Assembly (NCBI GenBank): GCA_036389795.1
Contig: DASVWD010000230.1
Span: 1 to 43,844 of the forward strand
Origin: Longimicrobium sp.
Lineage (GTDB): Bacteria; Gemmatimonadota; Gemmatimonadetes; Longimicrobiales; Longimicrobiaceae
Length of the DNA: 43,844 bases
Reading direction: 5' to 3'
The translations under genes were made by a program, and so were the position numbers. This document shows positions 14,456 to 22,028 of the stretch, piece by piece. The notes below the pieces were generated by a model. The model had not been told where the DNA came from, made no database searches, and saw nothing but the letters and a program-made list of their open reading frames with translations. Position 1 is the stretch's first letter, and the number at the start of each line of letters is the position of its first letter.

Positions 14456-17065
14456 ATGACCGACCCCATCGTTCAGCCGATCCGGCCCGCGCCGCCCGCC
14501 CGCGCCCCCGCCGGGCCGCGCACCCTCACCATCCCCGACCTGTCGCTGGTGGTGCTGGTGGGCGTGTCCGGCTGCGGGAAGTCGACCTTCGCGCGCAGGC
14601 ACTTCCTGCCGACCGAGGTGCTCTCGTCCGACTGGTTCCGCGCGCTGGTCTCCGACGACGAGACCGACCAGTCGGCCACCACCGACGCCTTCGACGCGCT
14701 GCACTTCGTCGCCCGCCGGCGGCTGAAGCGCGGGCGGCTCACGGTGATCGACGCCACCAACGTGCAGTCCGCCGCCCGCAAGCCGCTGGTGGCGCTGGCG
14801 AAGGAGCACCACGTCCACGCCGTCGCCATCGTGCTCGACATCTCCGAGCGCGTCTGCTCCGAGCGCAACCGCTCGCGCGCCGACCGCCAGGTGCCGGGCC
14901 ACGTCATCCCCCAGCAGCACGCGCAGCTGCGCCGCTCCCTGCGCGACCTGCGGCGCGAGGGCTTCCGCCACGTCTTCGTCCTCGAATCTCCCGACGAGGT
15001 CGACCAGGCGGTCGTCGTCCGCGAGCCGCTGTGGACCGACCGCCGCGGCGACCCCGGCCCCTTCGACGTCATCGGCGACGTGCACGGGTGCGCGGACGAG
15101 CTGGAGGAGCTGCTGGACCGCCTCGGCTACGTCCCGGGCGAGGACGGCGTGCGGCGCCACCCGGAAGGCCGCAAGGCCGTTTTCCTGGGCGACCTGGTGG
15201 ACCGCGGCCCGCGCGTGGCCGACGTGCTGAAGATCGCGATGCCGATGGTCGAGGCGGGAGCGGCGCTCGCCGTCCCCGGCAACCACGACGTCAAGCTGGT
15301 GAAGGCGCTGCGCGGCCGGAACGTGCAGGTCCGGCACGGGCTGCAGACCTCGCTCGACGACCTGGCGCGCGAGACGCCCGAGTTCCGCGAGCGGGTGGCC
15401 GCCTTCCTGGACGGGCTGGTGAGCCACTACGTGCTGGACGGCGGCCGGCTCGTCGTCGCCCACGCGGGGATGAAGGAGGAGCTGCAGGGGCGCGCCTCGG
15501 GCCGCGTGCGCGAGTTCGCCCTCTACGGCGACACCACGGGCGAGACCGACGAGCTCGGGCTGCCGGTCCGCAACGACTGGGCGGCCGAGTACCGGGGCCA
15601 GGCGGCGGTGGTCTACGGCCACACCGTGGTTCCCCGCGCCGAGTGGCTGAACCGGACGATCAACATCGACACCGGCTGCGTCTTCGGCGGGAGCCTGACG
15701 GCGCTGCGCTGGCCCGAGCGCGAGCTGGTGTCCGTCCCCGCGCGGCAGGTCTACGCGGAGCCGGCGCGGCCCTTCCTCCCCGAGCCCGGCGCGGAGGCGG
15801 TGGCGAGCGCCCAGCACGCCCACGACGAGCTGCTGGACCTGGAGGACGTGGCGGGGAAGCGCATCGTCGAGACGCGGCTGCTGCGCACGGTCACCATCCG
15901 CGAAGAGAACGCGGCGGCCGCGCTGGAGGTGATGAGCCGCTTCGCCGCCGACCCCCGGTGGCTCGTCTACCTCCCGCCGACCATGTCGCCCTCGGAGACC
16001 AGCCGGCGCGAGGGGCTGCTGGAGCACCCGGCCGAGGCGCTCGACCATTACCGCCGCGAGGGCGTGGCGAAGGTGGTGTGCGAGGAGAAGCACATGGGCT
16101 CGCGCGCCGTGGTGGTGGCCTGCCGCGACGAGGCGGCGGCCCGGCGGCGCTTCGGGGTCGACGGCGAGGCGGGGATCGTCTACACCTGCACCGGCCGCCG
16201 CTTCTTCGACGACCCGGCGCTGGAGGCCGGGGCGCTGGCGGTGCTGCGCGGCGCGCTGGCGGCGTCCGGCTTCTGGGAGACGATGGAGACGGACTGGGTG
16301 GTGCTGGACTGCGAGCTGATGCCCTGGTCGGCCAAGGCGCAGGAGCTGATCCGCGGCCAGTACGCCGCCGTGGGCGCCGCCGCCCGCGGCGCGCTCTCCG
16401 AGGCCACGGCGGCGCTCCGCGCGGCCGCCGAGTCGGGCGTCGACGTGGGCCCCCTGCTGGCGCGCTACACCGACCGCGAGCGGCTGGTGGAGCGGTACGC
16501 GGCCGCCTACCGCCGCTACTGCTGGCCGGTGGCCTCGCTCGACGACCTGCGCCTGGCGCCGTTCCACGTGCTGGCCACCGAGGGAGCCGTCCACGTGGAC
16601 CGCGACCACCTGTGGCACCTGGAGACGATCGCGAAGGTGCGCGGCGCGGCCGGGCGGCTGCTGTATCCGACCGAGTACCGCGTGGTGGACCTGGACGACC
16701 CGGCGGGCGAGGAGGAGGCGACCGCCTGGTGGGAGGAGATGACGGAGCGGGGCGGGGAGGGGATGGTGGTGAAGCCGCTCGGCTTCGTGGCGCACGGCCG
16801 CCGCGGCCTGGCGCAGCCGGCGGTGAAGTGCCGCGGCCGCGAGTACCTGCGCATCATCTACGGCCCGGAGTACACGCTGCCGGAGAACCTGGAGCGCCTG
16901 CGCAGGCGCGGGCTGGGCGCCAAGCGCTCGCTGGCCCTGCGCGAGTTCGCGCTCGGCGTCGAGGGCCTGGAGCGCTTCGCCCGCGGCGAGCCCCTGCGCC
17001 GCGTGCACGAGTGCGTCTTCGGCGTCCTGGCGCTGGAGTCGGAGCCGGTCGATCCGCGGCTGTGA
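14456..17065 (+). CDS. pnkp: Polynucleotide kinase-phosphatase-ligase Pnkp
   Basis: 869 residues in the order kinase - phosphatase - ligase/adenylyltransferase. Kinase P-loop: GVSGCGKS (36-43). Phosphatase of the calcineurin type: GDVHGC (207-212), GDLVDRG (245-251), GNHD (275-278), plus distal VAHAG and YGHT. Ligase motif I is KHMGSR with Lys545 as the predicted AMP-accepting lysine. This enzyme heals 2',3'-cyclic phosphate and 5'-OH RNA ends and seals them together with Hen1. Length agrees with the Clostridium thermocellum enzyme (870). A terminator cassette separates it from the HEAT gene, so independent expression is possible. A clear ribosome site is lacking. Confidence 0.96.
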   Translation: MTDPIVQPIRPAPPARAPAGPRTLTIPDLSLVVLVGVSGCGKSTFARRHFLPTEVLSSDWFRALVSDDETDQSATTDAFDALHFVARRRLKRGRLTVIDATNVQSAARKPLVALAKEHHVHAVAIVLDISERVCSERNRSRADRQVPGHVIPQQHAQLRRSLRDLRREGFRHVFVLESPDEVDQAVVVREPLWTDRRGDPGPFDVIGDVHGCADELEELLDRLGYVPGEDGVRRHPEGRKAVFLGDLVDRGPRVADVLKIAMPMVEAGAALAVPGNHDVKLVKALRGRNVQVRHGLQTSLDDLARETPEFRERVAAFLDGLVSHYVLDGGRLVVAHAGMKEELQGRASGRVREFALYGDTTGETDELGLPVRNDWAAEYRGQAAVVYGHTVVPRAEWLNRTINIDTGCVFGGSLTALRWPERELVSVPARQVYAEPARPFLPEPGAEAVASAQHAHDELLDLEDVAGKRIVETRLLRTVTIREENAAAALEVMSRFAADPRWLVYLPPTMSPSETSRREGLLEHPAEALDHYRREGVAKVVCEEKHMGSRAVVVACRDEAAARRRFGVDGEAGIVYTCTGRRFFDDPALEAGALAVLRGALAASGFWETMETDWVVLDCELMPWSAKAQELIRGQYAAVGAAARGALSEATAALRAAAESGVDVGPLLARYTDRERLVERYAAAYRRYCWPVASLDDLRLAPFHVLATEGAVHVDRDHLWHLETIAKVRGAAGRLLYPTEYRVVDLDDPAGEEEATAWWEEMTERGGEGMVVKPLGFVAHGRRGLAQPAVKCRGREYLRIIYGPEYTLPENLERLRRRGLGAKRSLALREFALGVEGLERFARGEPLRRVHECVFGVLALESEPVDPRL

Positions 17066-17101
17066 GGGGAGGGCGTAAGAGGATCTCGGAGACCGAGGAT
17101 C

Positions 17102-18025
17102 TCACGCATTCCTTCCGCCGAGAACTGCTGCTTCAGGGCCGCCGGACGTTCCTGGTGCCGCGTTCTTTGTCCGCTTCGCCTCCGCCGGCGCCGTTTCCTG
17201 TGCGCTGCGCAACTGACCGGCGCGGCGTGCGACTTCGTTCAGCAGATCGCCGAGCGGCATCGCGAACGCCTCGGCGAACTTCCGCGCAGTGTCGGCGCGA
17301 AGCCGTGAGATCCCGTCTTCGATGCGCCGCACCTGCCGTTCGCTCAGGCCGCGGATGTCGCTCTGTCTCACCCGTTTCTCTTCGCGAATCGACCGCAGTG
17401 CCGCCCCGGTGTGGTCATTGGAGTACCGCTCGATCTCAATCTCGGCCAGGTACATCGGGTCGACCGCCTGCAGGAGTTGGGAGACCCCCATATGGAGGTC
17501 GCCGGCGGGCCAGTGTAGATACGAGCCGTCCTCGTCGATCTCGAACTCACGCGCCGCCACGTCCCCCAGCGCGTCGAGGCCAGGCACCCGGTCCAGTGGA
17601 AACGAGCGGAGGACGAAGTCCCCGGTCACCACGTCGAGAGTGTTCCCGACGATATAAGCGTCCACGATCCCGAGGAACGGATCCCGCCGGGAGAGCGAGA
17701 TGATCAGCCGACGGATTGCCCCCGGGTCGCGTGTTGCATGGATACGATCGTCAGCCCGGCGGAGTCCGAGCAATTCGGGAAGACGGATGATCGCTGGCTC
17801 CGGCACATCGATGATGATCAGAAAGCGGGTATCCGGTCGTGAATGCCACCGGGGCAGTGCGGTCCCGTTCCCGAGGATCAACTCGGACGCGTACGCAACC
17901 ACCAGAGGAGCCGCCATTTCATCAGGAGGTAACGAGCCGGCAAGCGTCTTCACCAGCCTGCGCAAGCGTGCAGGCAGTTCGGCTTCGTTCAAAACCTTCT
18001 CAGAAAAGTGAAGGAGCGCGGGCAT
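17102..18025 (-). CDS. DUF2442-like/HTH (XRE) fusion protein
   Basis: 307 residues from ATG 18025 (the frame opens 78 bases earlier but overlaps the upstream gene). Residues 1-130 are an uncharacterised alpha/beta region (LVVAYASELILGNG, FLIIIDVPEPAIIRLPELLG). Residues 135-190 contain LDALGDVAAREFEIDEDGSY followed by LHWPAGDLHMGV, the signature end of DUF2442. Residues 205-265 form a Cro/CI-type HTH (ALRSIREEKRVRQSDIRGLS, VRRIEDGISRLRADTARKFA). The tail is low complexity. DUF2442 genes commonly sit beside DUF4160 genes, exactly as here (13 bases downstream of one). The HTH suggests it represses its own operon. Toxin-antitoxin function is possible but unproven. Confidence 0.8.
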   Translation of the reverse strand: MPALLHFSEKVLNEAELPARLRRLVKTLAGSLPPDEMAAPLVVAYASELILGNGTALPRWHSRPDTRFLIIIDVPEPAIIRLPELLGLRRADDRIHATRDPGAIRRLIISLSRRDPFLGIVDAYIVGNTLDVVTGDFVLRSFPLDRVPGLDALGDVAAREFEIDEDGSYLHWPAGDLHMGVSQLLQAVDPMYLAEIEIERYSNDHTGAALRSIREEKRVRQSDIRGLSERQVRRIEDGISRLRADTARKFAEAFAMPLGDLLNEVARRAGQLRSAQETAPAEAKRTKNAAPGTSGGPEAAVLGGRNA

Positions 18026-18038
18026 GCGATGACGGCGG

Positions 18039-18305
18039 TCAGGGATCCTGTTCCTGGACTTTGGCGTCCCACTCTTCGAAGAGCTTCTGACGGTTTTCGG
18101 CAACCTCTTCGAGAAAGCGCCTCAGCTTCTTCCCCGGGATTTCATGGACCTGCCACAGGACGTCGTACCACGGCGGCTCTTCACCGAAGAACACGCGGAT
18201 CTCCCACTCGCCCGCAGACTTGACGTGGAAGTGCGGCTCTCGGTGGTCCTTTGGCCAGAACCAGCACTTGCATCCGGGCCAGCTTACGCAGTCGACACGG
18301 CCCAT
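18039..18305 (-). CDS. DUF4160 domain protein
   Basis: 88 residues. The N-terminal strand ending CWFWPKDHREPHFHVKSAGE is the DUF4160 signature (H-x3-PHxHV). Start ATG 18305 gives the usual distance to that motif. The C-terminal half (KKLRRFLEEVAENRQKLFEE) is a charged helix. The partner gene starts 13 bases downstream, so the two are co-transcribed. DUF4160-DUF2442 pairs occur widely as small mobile two-gene units and have been suggested to be toxin-antitoxin-like; no activity can be read from the sequence. Confidence 0.85.
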   Translation of the reverse strand: MGRVDCVSWPGCKCWFWPKDHREPHFHVKSAGEWEIRVFFGEEPPWYDVLWQVHEIPGKKLRRFLEEVAENRQKLFEEWDAKVQEQDP

Positions 18306-18326
18306 CCGGGAGACGCTCCGGGCAGA

Positions 18327-18548
18327 TCAGCCTTTGGGGGGATGCGGATCGTTCCCGTAGCTGCTCTTCTCCCGGATTCTGCCATCGCGGCCGTGGATCA
18401 CCAATTCCGAGCCATACTTCCTGGCGATCTCACGCGCGGCCTTGATCGCTTCATCCTGGGTGCCGTGCACACTCGTGTTCGTCCTCGCGCCTGGCTCACG
18501 AACAGCCCACTTTCCCTGCTGCGGCACGACGTGCTGGTTCTTGCTCAT
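18327..18548 (-). CDS. DUF2188 domain protein
   Basis: 73 residues from ATG 18548. It spans a complete DUF2188 domain: HVVPQQGKWAVREPGA at the N-terminus, DEAIKAAREIARKYGSELVI in the helix, and the conserved ending HGRDGRIREKSSYGNDPHPP. The family folds as a small alpha/beta domain; function unknown. A good promoter (18592-18620) lies upstream. The downstream DUF4160 gene starts 21 bases after its stop, so the three genes DUF2188 - DUF4160 - DUF2442/HTH probably form one transcript. Confidence 0.9.
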   Translation of the reverse strand: MSKNQHVVPQQGKWAVREPGARTNTSVHGTQDEAIKAAREIARKYGSELVIHGRDGRIREKSSYGNDPHPPKG

Positions 18549-18591
18549 CAGTCCAATCGGGGTGCAGATACACTTACCGGACACATACAGT

Positions 18592-18620
18592 AGAATAAAG
18601 TACGAGCGATGTCCGGTCAA
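18592..18620 (-). promoter_or_regulatory. Promoter of the DUF2188-DUF4160-DUF2442 operon
   Basis: Reading the minus strand: TTGACC (-35, 18615-18620), a 17-bp spacer, TATTCT (-10, 18592-18597), about 43 bases before the DUF2188 start. The local sequence is AT-rich relative to its surroundings. Confidence 0.65.
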
Positions 18621-18740
18621 CGCGCGAGAGTCGCCGCCGCGTCGCGCCGAACTCCGCCACGTCTACTGACCGATCCTACCAGATTCGGAGGCCGATCCCG
18701 GCCTCCTCCCCGTCCGGGGTGCCGGACACCAGCTTCTCGA

Positions 18741-18990
18741 GTGGAGGGTGAGACGATAGGCGAGAAGAAGAACCGCGGGCAGCTCCACCTCGACGCGCCG
18801 TCCTTTTGAGCGCACCAGCAAGCGGCGCAAGGGCTTCCCGTCCGAGACGCGGGTGAAGCGCGGAGTGCGCGTCGTCCACGGCGACAAGGAGCTGGTCGAG
18901 AAGCTCGGGCGCAACGACCTGTGCCCCTGCGGCTCCGGGCGCCGCTTTCAAGAAGTGCTGCATGCCGTCGAAGCGCTTTCGACGGCGCCC
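18741..18990 (+). pseudogene. Decayed SEC-C zinc-motif protein gene
   Basis: A good ribosome site (GGAGG, 18743-18747) is followed 8 bases later by ATA (18756) where a start ATG is expected. Reading on gives [16 protein letters not shown] and a stop. A one-base frame change at the TTTT run 18804-18807 continues [20 protein letters not shown] and then [19 protein letters not shown] further extra T at CGCTTTCAAG breaks the KKCC end of the SEC-C motif (CxCx8CC). A third T-run shift at CGCTTTCGAC would restore [12 protein letters not shown]. Three T-run shifts plus a lost start mean it is not translated as a whole. Homopolymer sequencing error could explain the shifts but not the ATA. Confidence 0.65.
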
Positions 18991-19185
18991 CCCGCCAGCA
19001 CTACTTTCAGGGAGTGAGATGCGGCGGCGCACCCCGCTCGGGTGCGCTGCTCTTCTTTTCACCTCTTTCTAATCCTCCCCGCCGAACGCGAGGCCCCGCG
19101 CCGGGTCTCACGAAGTCACGCTCCCCTTCCTCGTGATCGCCGAGCGCTGGATCCGGCCCCAAACGGGCGCGCCGGGTCGCCGTGC

Positions 19186-19214
19186 TTTCGCGCCGCGCGC
19201 GACGGCACTACCTT
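19186..19214 (+). promoter_or_regulatory. Candidate promoter of the kinase gene
   Basis: TTTCGC (19186-19191), 17-bp spacer, TACCTT (19209-19214). Matches the spacing and -10 shape of other promoters in this window; 39 bases before the leader ORF start. Confidence 0.4.
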
Positions 19215-19252
19215 GTCCATCTTCTTCGCCAGCCTGGGAAATGGAGGTCTTC

Positions 19253-19297
19253 ATGGCCGCAGCGCACACGGCGCGGTATCGCGTGCCGGCATCATGA
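19253..19297 (+). CDS. 14-residue leader ORF coupled to the phosphoribulokinase-like gene
   Basis: ATG 19253 has a strong GGAGG 5 bases upstream and encodes MAAAHTARYRVPAS. Its TGA overlaps the ATG of the kinase gene (ATGA), while the kinase itself lacks a good ribosome site. This looks like a leader that delivers ribosomes to the kinase start. There is no run of a single amino acid that would indicate amino-acid attenuation. Confidence 0.45.
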   Translation: MAAAHTARYRVPAS

Positions 19298-20247
19298 GCG
19301 GCGTTCAGTTCGACGCGGGGGCGCAGGAGCACCTCCCCTTCGTGCTGGGGATCGTCGGCGACTCGGGGAGCGGCAAGCACACCGTGGCCGAGGGCGTGGG
19401 CGCCCTGCTGGGCCCGGACCGCGTCTCGACGCTGGAGCTGGACGACTACCACCGCTACACCCGCGCCGAGCGGGCCGAGCTGGGGCTGACGTCGCTCAAC
19501 CCGACGGTGCACAACCTGTCGCTGATGCAGGAGCACCTGCAGCTCTTCCGGCGCGGGCGGCCGGTGCGCATGCGGCGCTACGACCACTCCGACGGCACCT
19601 TCGGCCCCATCCGCACCGTCGAGCCCAATGAGGTGGTGATCGCGCGCGGGCTGCTGGGCTTCCCCAGCGACGAGCTGCGCGCGGCGTACGACCTGGCCGT
19701 CTTCCTCCAGCCCGAGCCCGAGCTGCTCTTCCGCTGGAAGCTGCGCCGCGACGTGAAGACGCGCGGCTACACCGAGGCCGAGGTCCTCAAGTTCATCGCC
19801 CAGCACCTCCTCGACTCCAAGCAGTACGTCCTCCCGCAGGCCGAGCGCGCCGACCTGGTGGTGTGCTACGAGATCCCCGAGTGGGACTCCCCCGACTCGG
19901 AGGTGCGCGCCACGCTGACGCTGCGCCGCGCCGCCGCCGAGGCCGTGCGCGGCAACGGGGTCTGCGAGCGCTTCGGCGGGCAGGTGTGCTCCGACGAGGA
20001 GGGCGAGGGCGTGCTGGTGGTGCGCGTCCCCCACGACCTGCCGGCCGAGGCGGTCGACGACTGGGCGGCCGAGCGCTTCCCCGACACCTTCGTGCCGGGA
20101 CAGACCGGGCGCATCATGCAGGACGACGGCAGCGACGGCCGGCTGGTGCCGCTCGCCTTCACCCAGGTGCTGATCGCCGACCTGGCCCAGAAGCTCCGCC
20201 GCCGCGCCGGCGCCGCCCACGAAGCCCCGGTGCGCGCCGCCGTCTGA
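19294..20247 (+). CDS. Phosphoribulokinase/uridine kinase-like P-loop protein
   Basis: 317 residues. It aligns by eye with phosphoribulokinase: GIVGDSGSGKHT (19-30) as P-loop, LELDDYHRYTR (47-57) with the catalytic-base Asp pair, LNPTVHNLSLMQEHLQ, RRYDHSDGTFGP (PRK has NHETG here) and NEVVIARGLLGF. The P-loop residue after the invariant Lys28 is His instead of Ser/Thr, the Mg2+ ligand, though a Thr follows next. The C-terminal ~120 residues differ from Calvin-cycle enzymes. No RuBisCO or other Calvin gene is near. It may phosphorylate another sugar or nucleoside, or have a regulatory role. Translation appears coupled to the 14-residue leader. Confidence 0.85.
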   Translation: MSGVQFDAGAQEHLPFVLGIVGDSGSGKHTVAEGVGALLGPDRVSTLELDDYHRYTRAERAELGLTSLNPTVHNLSLMQEHLQLFRRGRPVRMRRYDHSDGTFGPIRTVEPNEVVIARGLLGFPSDELRAAYDLAVFLQPEPELLFRWKLRRDVKTRGYTEAEVLKFIAQHLLDSKQYVLPQAERADLVVCYEIPEWDSPDSEVRATLTLRRAAAEAVRGNGVCERFGGQVCSDEEGEGVLVVRVPHDLPAEAVDDWAAERFPDTFVPGQTGRIMQDDGSDGRLVPLAFTQVLIADLAQKLRRRAGAAHEAPVRAAV

Positions 20248-20345
20248 GCGGAGTGCGGAGTGCGAAGTCCTGAGTCCTGAGTGCTCTCGCACCGCCGGGT
20301 GAGCCGAAGCGGGCGCCGTCGCGAACGATGGCGCCCGCGAGCGTT
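20248..20345 (+). repeat. Stop-anchored AGTGC/AGTCC repeats and hairpin
   Basis: From 20251, just after the kinase stop, GGAGTGC / GAAGTCCT / GAGTCCT units recur every 8 bases or so to about 20284. A 9-bp hairpin GCGGGCGCC (20309-20317) / GGCGCCCGC (20330-20338) follows and may terminate transcription. Confidence 0.55.
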
Positions 20346-20366
20346 CGGCCTCCCGTCCGGCGACGG

Positions 20367-20395
20367 TTGTTCCCGCCGCGCCCGGTATTTATCTT
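20367..20395 (+). promoter_or_regulatory. Promoter of the zinc-ribbon gene
   Basis: TTGTTC (20367-20372), 17-bp spacer, TATCTT (20390-20395), about 70 bases before the ATG. Confidence 0.6.
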
Positions 20396-20465
20396 TCCGG
20401 TCCGCAGCCGTCTGCCGCTTCCGCACGCCCGTCCCTCGTCCCCCGCCTTTCCCGAGGTTTCCCTG

Positions 20466-21089
20466 ATGAGCGAGATCCAGTTCTCGGACAACTACAACGA
20501 CCTGTCCACCGACCAGGGGTTCCAGTTCGAGTTCTACTGCGAGCACTGCCACGACTCGTGGCGGTCGCCGTTCGACCGCTACGCGGCGGGGACGGCCGAG
20601 AGCGTGCTGGGGGCGGCGGAGGGGCTGTTCGGCGGGTTCTTCGGCACGGCGCGCAACGCCATCAGCCAGGTGCGCGGCGCCGGCTGGTCCAAGGCGCGCG
20701 ACGCGGCGCTGCGCAAGGCGGTGGAGCAGGCGAAGGAGCACTTCCACCGCTGCCCGCGCTGCGCCAACCACATGTGCGACAACTGCTGGAACGAGGACGA
20801 GGGCACCTGCATCTCCTGCGTGCCGCGGCTCGACCCCGAGCTGGCCGCCATCCGCCGCGAGGCCAAGCTGAACCGCGCGCGCGAGGTGGCGTACGCCAGC
20901 GCCGAGGTCTCGCAGGCCGACCTGCAGGAGCGGGTGGTGAGCTGCCGCGACTGCGGCGCGCCCGTGGGCCGCGGCAAGTTCTGCCCGGAGTGCGGCACGC
21001 CCACCTCGCTCAACCGCACCTGCTCCGGCTGCTCGGCCGAGGTGCCGTCGTCGGCCAAGTTCTGTCCGGAGTGCGGCGCGAAGGCGTGA
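20466..21089 (+). CDS. Multi-zinc-ribbon protein
   Basis: 207 residues, ATG 20466. Three zinc-binding blocks are visible. The first is CEHC near residue 22 paired with CPRCANHMCDNCW (about 96-108) and CISC. The second is VSCRDCGAPVGRGKFCPECG. The third is TCSGCSAEVPSSAKFCPECG at the C-terminus (double zinc ribbon as in many bacterial zinc-ribbon proteins). Between the first Cys pair lies a ~60-residue Gly/Ala-rich helical region (AGTAESVLGAAEGLFGGFFG) that could be membrane-active or a helical hairpin. Such proteins are usually binding adaptors. No catalytic motif. Preceded by a TTG-N17-TATCTT promoter and followed at once by AGTGC repeats. Confidence 0.85.
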   Translation: MSEIQFSDNYNDLSTDQGFQFEFYCEHCHDSWRSPFDRYAAGTAESVLGAAEGLFGGFFGTARNAISQVRGAGWSKARDAALRKAVEQAKEHFHRCPRCANHMCDNCWNEDEGTCISCVPRLDPELAAIRREAKLNRAREVAYASAEVSQADLQERVVSCRDCGAPVGRGKFCPECGTPTSLNRTCSGCSAEVPSSAKFCPECGAKA

Positions 21090-21155
21090 GTCCTGGGTGC
21101 TAAGTGCTAAGTCCTGAGTCCTTAGTGGCTTAGTCCTTAGTGCTTAGTCCTTGGT
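21090..21155 (+). repeat. Stop-anchored AGTCCT/TTAGTGC repeat tract
   Basis: Beginning directly at the zinc-ribbon stop: GAGTCCTGGGTGCTAAG, then units AGTCCTGAGTCCTTAG and AGTCCTTAGTGCTTAG to about 21150. Same family as at 20251, 21943, 36104 and 42540. Confidence 0.8.
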
Positions 21156-21204
21156 GGCCCGCTTCCGAGCTTCACCTGGCTCCTGGATCACGCTGACGCG
21201 GCCC

Positions 21205-21942
21205 ATGGACGACGCGCGGGACAGGCTCGGCGAGCTGGAGGAGAGGGGGTACTGCGTGCTTCCCCGGCGCTTCGCGCGGCCGCTCGTCGACGCCTGCCGG
21301 ACGGCGGTGTGGCCCGTGCTGCTCGCGCACGTCGAGCGGCACGAGCCGAACCGGGGAGCGAACCGCCACTTCTTCCCGATGCCGTTCGAGGCGCCCTGCT
21401 TCGCGCCGGACTTCTTCTTCGACGACACGGTCCTGGGCATCGTCCGGGGCGCGATGGACGACCGCGTCGTCGCCGACCAGTGGGGATGCGACGTGCCGCT
21501 CCAGGGCTCGGGCTACCAGGGCGTGCACGCGGACTACGCCAGGCCCCTGTTCGGCGAGGCACCCGACCTCTCCCTGCCTCCGTACATGCTGGTGGTCAGC
21601 TTCGGCCTGTCGCGGATCACGAGGGAGAACGGCCCGATCGAGATCGCGCCCGGCACCCACCGGCTGCCGCGCGCCGAAGCGATGCGCGCGGTCGAAGCGG
21701 GCGAGATCCAGCTGCGGCCCGTCGTGCTGGAGGTCGGGGACGTGCTGATCCGGCATCCCTGGGCGCTGCACCGCGGCACGCCGAACACGACCCCGGTCCC
21801 CCGGGCGCTGGTGACGATCCGCTACGTGCGGCGCTGGTACGCCGACGACAGCCGCGAGGTGAGCGCCATCCCCCGCGCGGTCTGGGACGCGCTGACCGCC
21901 GAGCAGCAGCGCGTCATGCGCTTTCCCGTCGCGAACGCATAG
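21205..21942 (+). CDS. Phytanoyl-CoA dioxygenase (PhyH) family Fe(II)/2-oxoglutarate oxygenase
   Basis: 245 residues from ATG 21205 (an upstream GTG lies in the repeat tract). The facial triad is clear: HAD (His108, Asp110) and the distal histidine in WALHRGTPN (His189), with Arg200 placed to bind 2-oxoglutarate. The segment SFGLSRITRENGPIEIAPGT (132-151) and LEVGDVLIR are typical of PhyH family jelly-roll strands. The family hydroxylates varied small molecules, including phytanoyl-CoA, ectoine and natural products; the substrate cannot be told here and no pathway neighbours are present. Confidence 0.88.
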   Translation: MDDARDRLGELEERGYCVLPRRFARPLVDACRTAVWPVLLAHVERHEPNRGANRHFFPMPFEAPCFAPDFFFDDTVLGIVRGAMDDRVVADQWGCDVPLQGSGYQGVHADYARPLFGEAPDLSLPPYMLVVSFGLSRITRENGPIEIAPGTHRLPRAEAMRAVEAGEIQLRPVVLEVGDVLIRHPWALHRGTPNTTPVPRALVTIRYVRRWYADDSREVSAIPRAVWDALTAEQQRVMRFPVANA

Positions 21943-22028
21943 TCCTTAGTGTTTTAGTCCTTAGTCCTGAGTCTGCTCTCGCGTTCAGCACTAAAGCACT
22001 AAGGACTCAGGACTAAGGACTAAGGACT
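21943..22028. repeat. Inverted AGTCCTTAGT repeat tails shared by two convergent genes
   Basis: On the plus strand the dioxygenase TAG runs straight into TCCTTAGTGTTTTAGTCC and on to about 21972. On the minus strand the YeaQ-like gene TGA runs straight into AGTCCTTAGTCCTTAG. The two tails are reverse complements of each other, so the 85-bp gap forms a long imperfect hairpin that probably terminates both transcripts. Confidence 0.8.

Noticed and set aside
14402-17008. 868-residue open frame on the minus strand
   Set aside because: Antisense shadow of pnkp; no domain or motif, while pnkp has all its catalytic motifs.
19294-20247. Calvin-cycle phosphoribulokinase
   Set aside because: P-loop deviation, divergent C-terminus and no RuBisCO or other Calvin genes; only family-level naming is justified.
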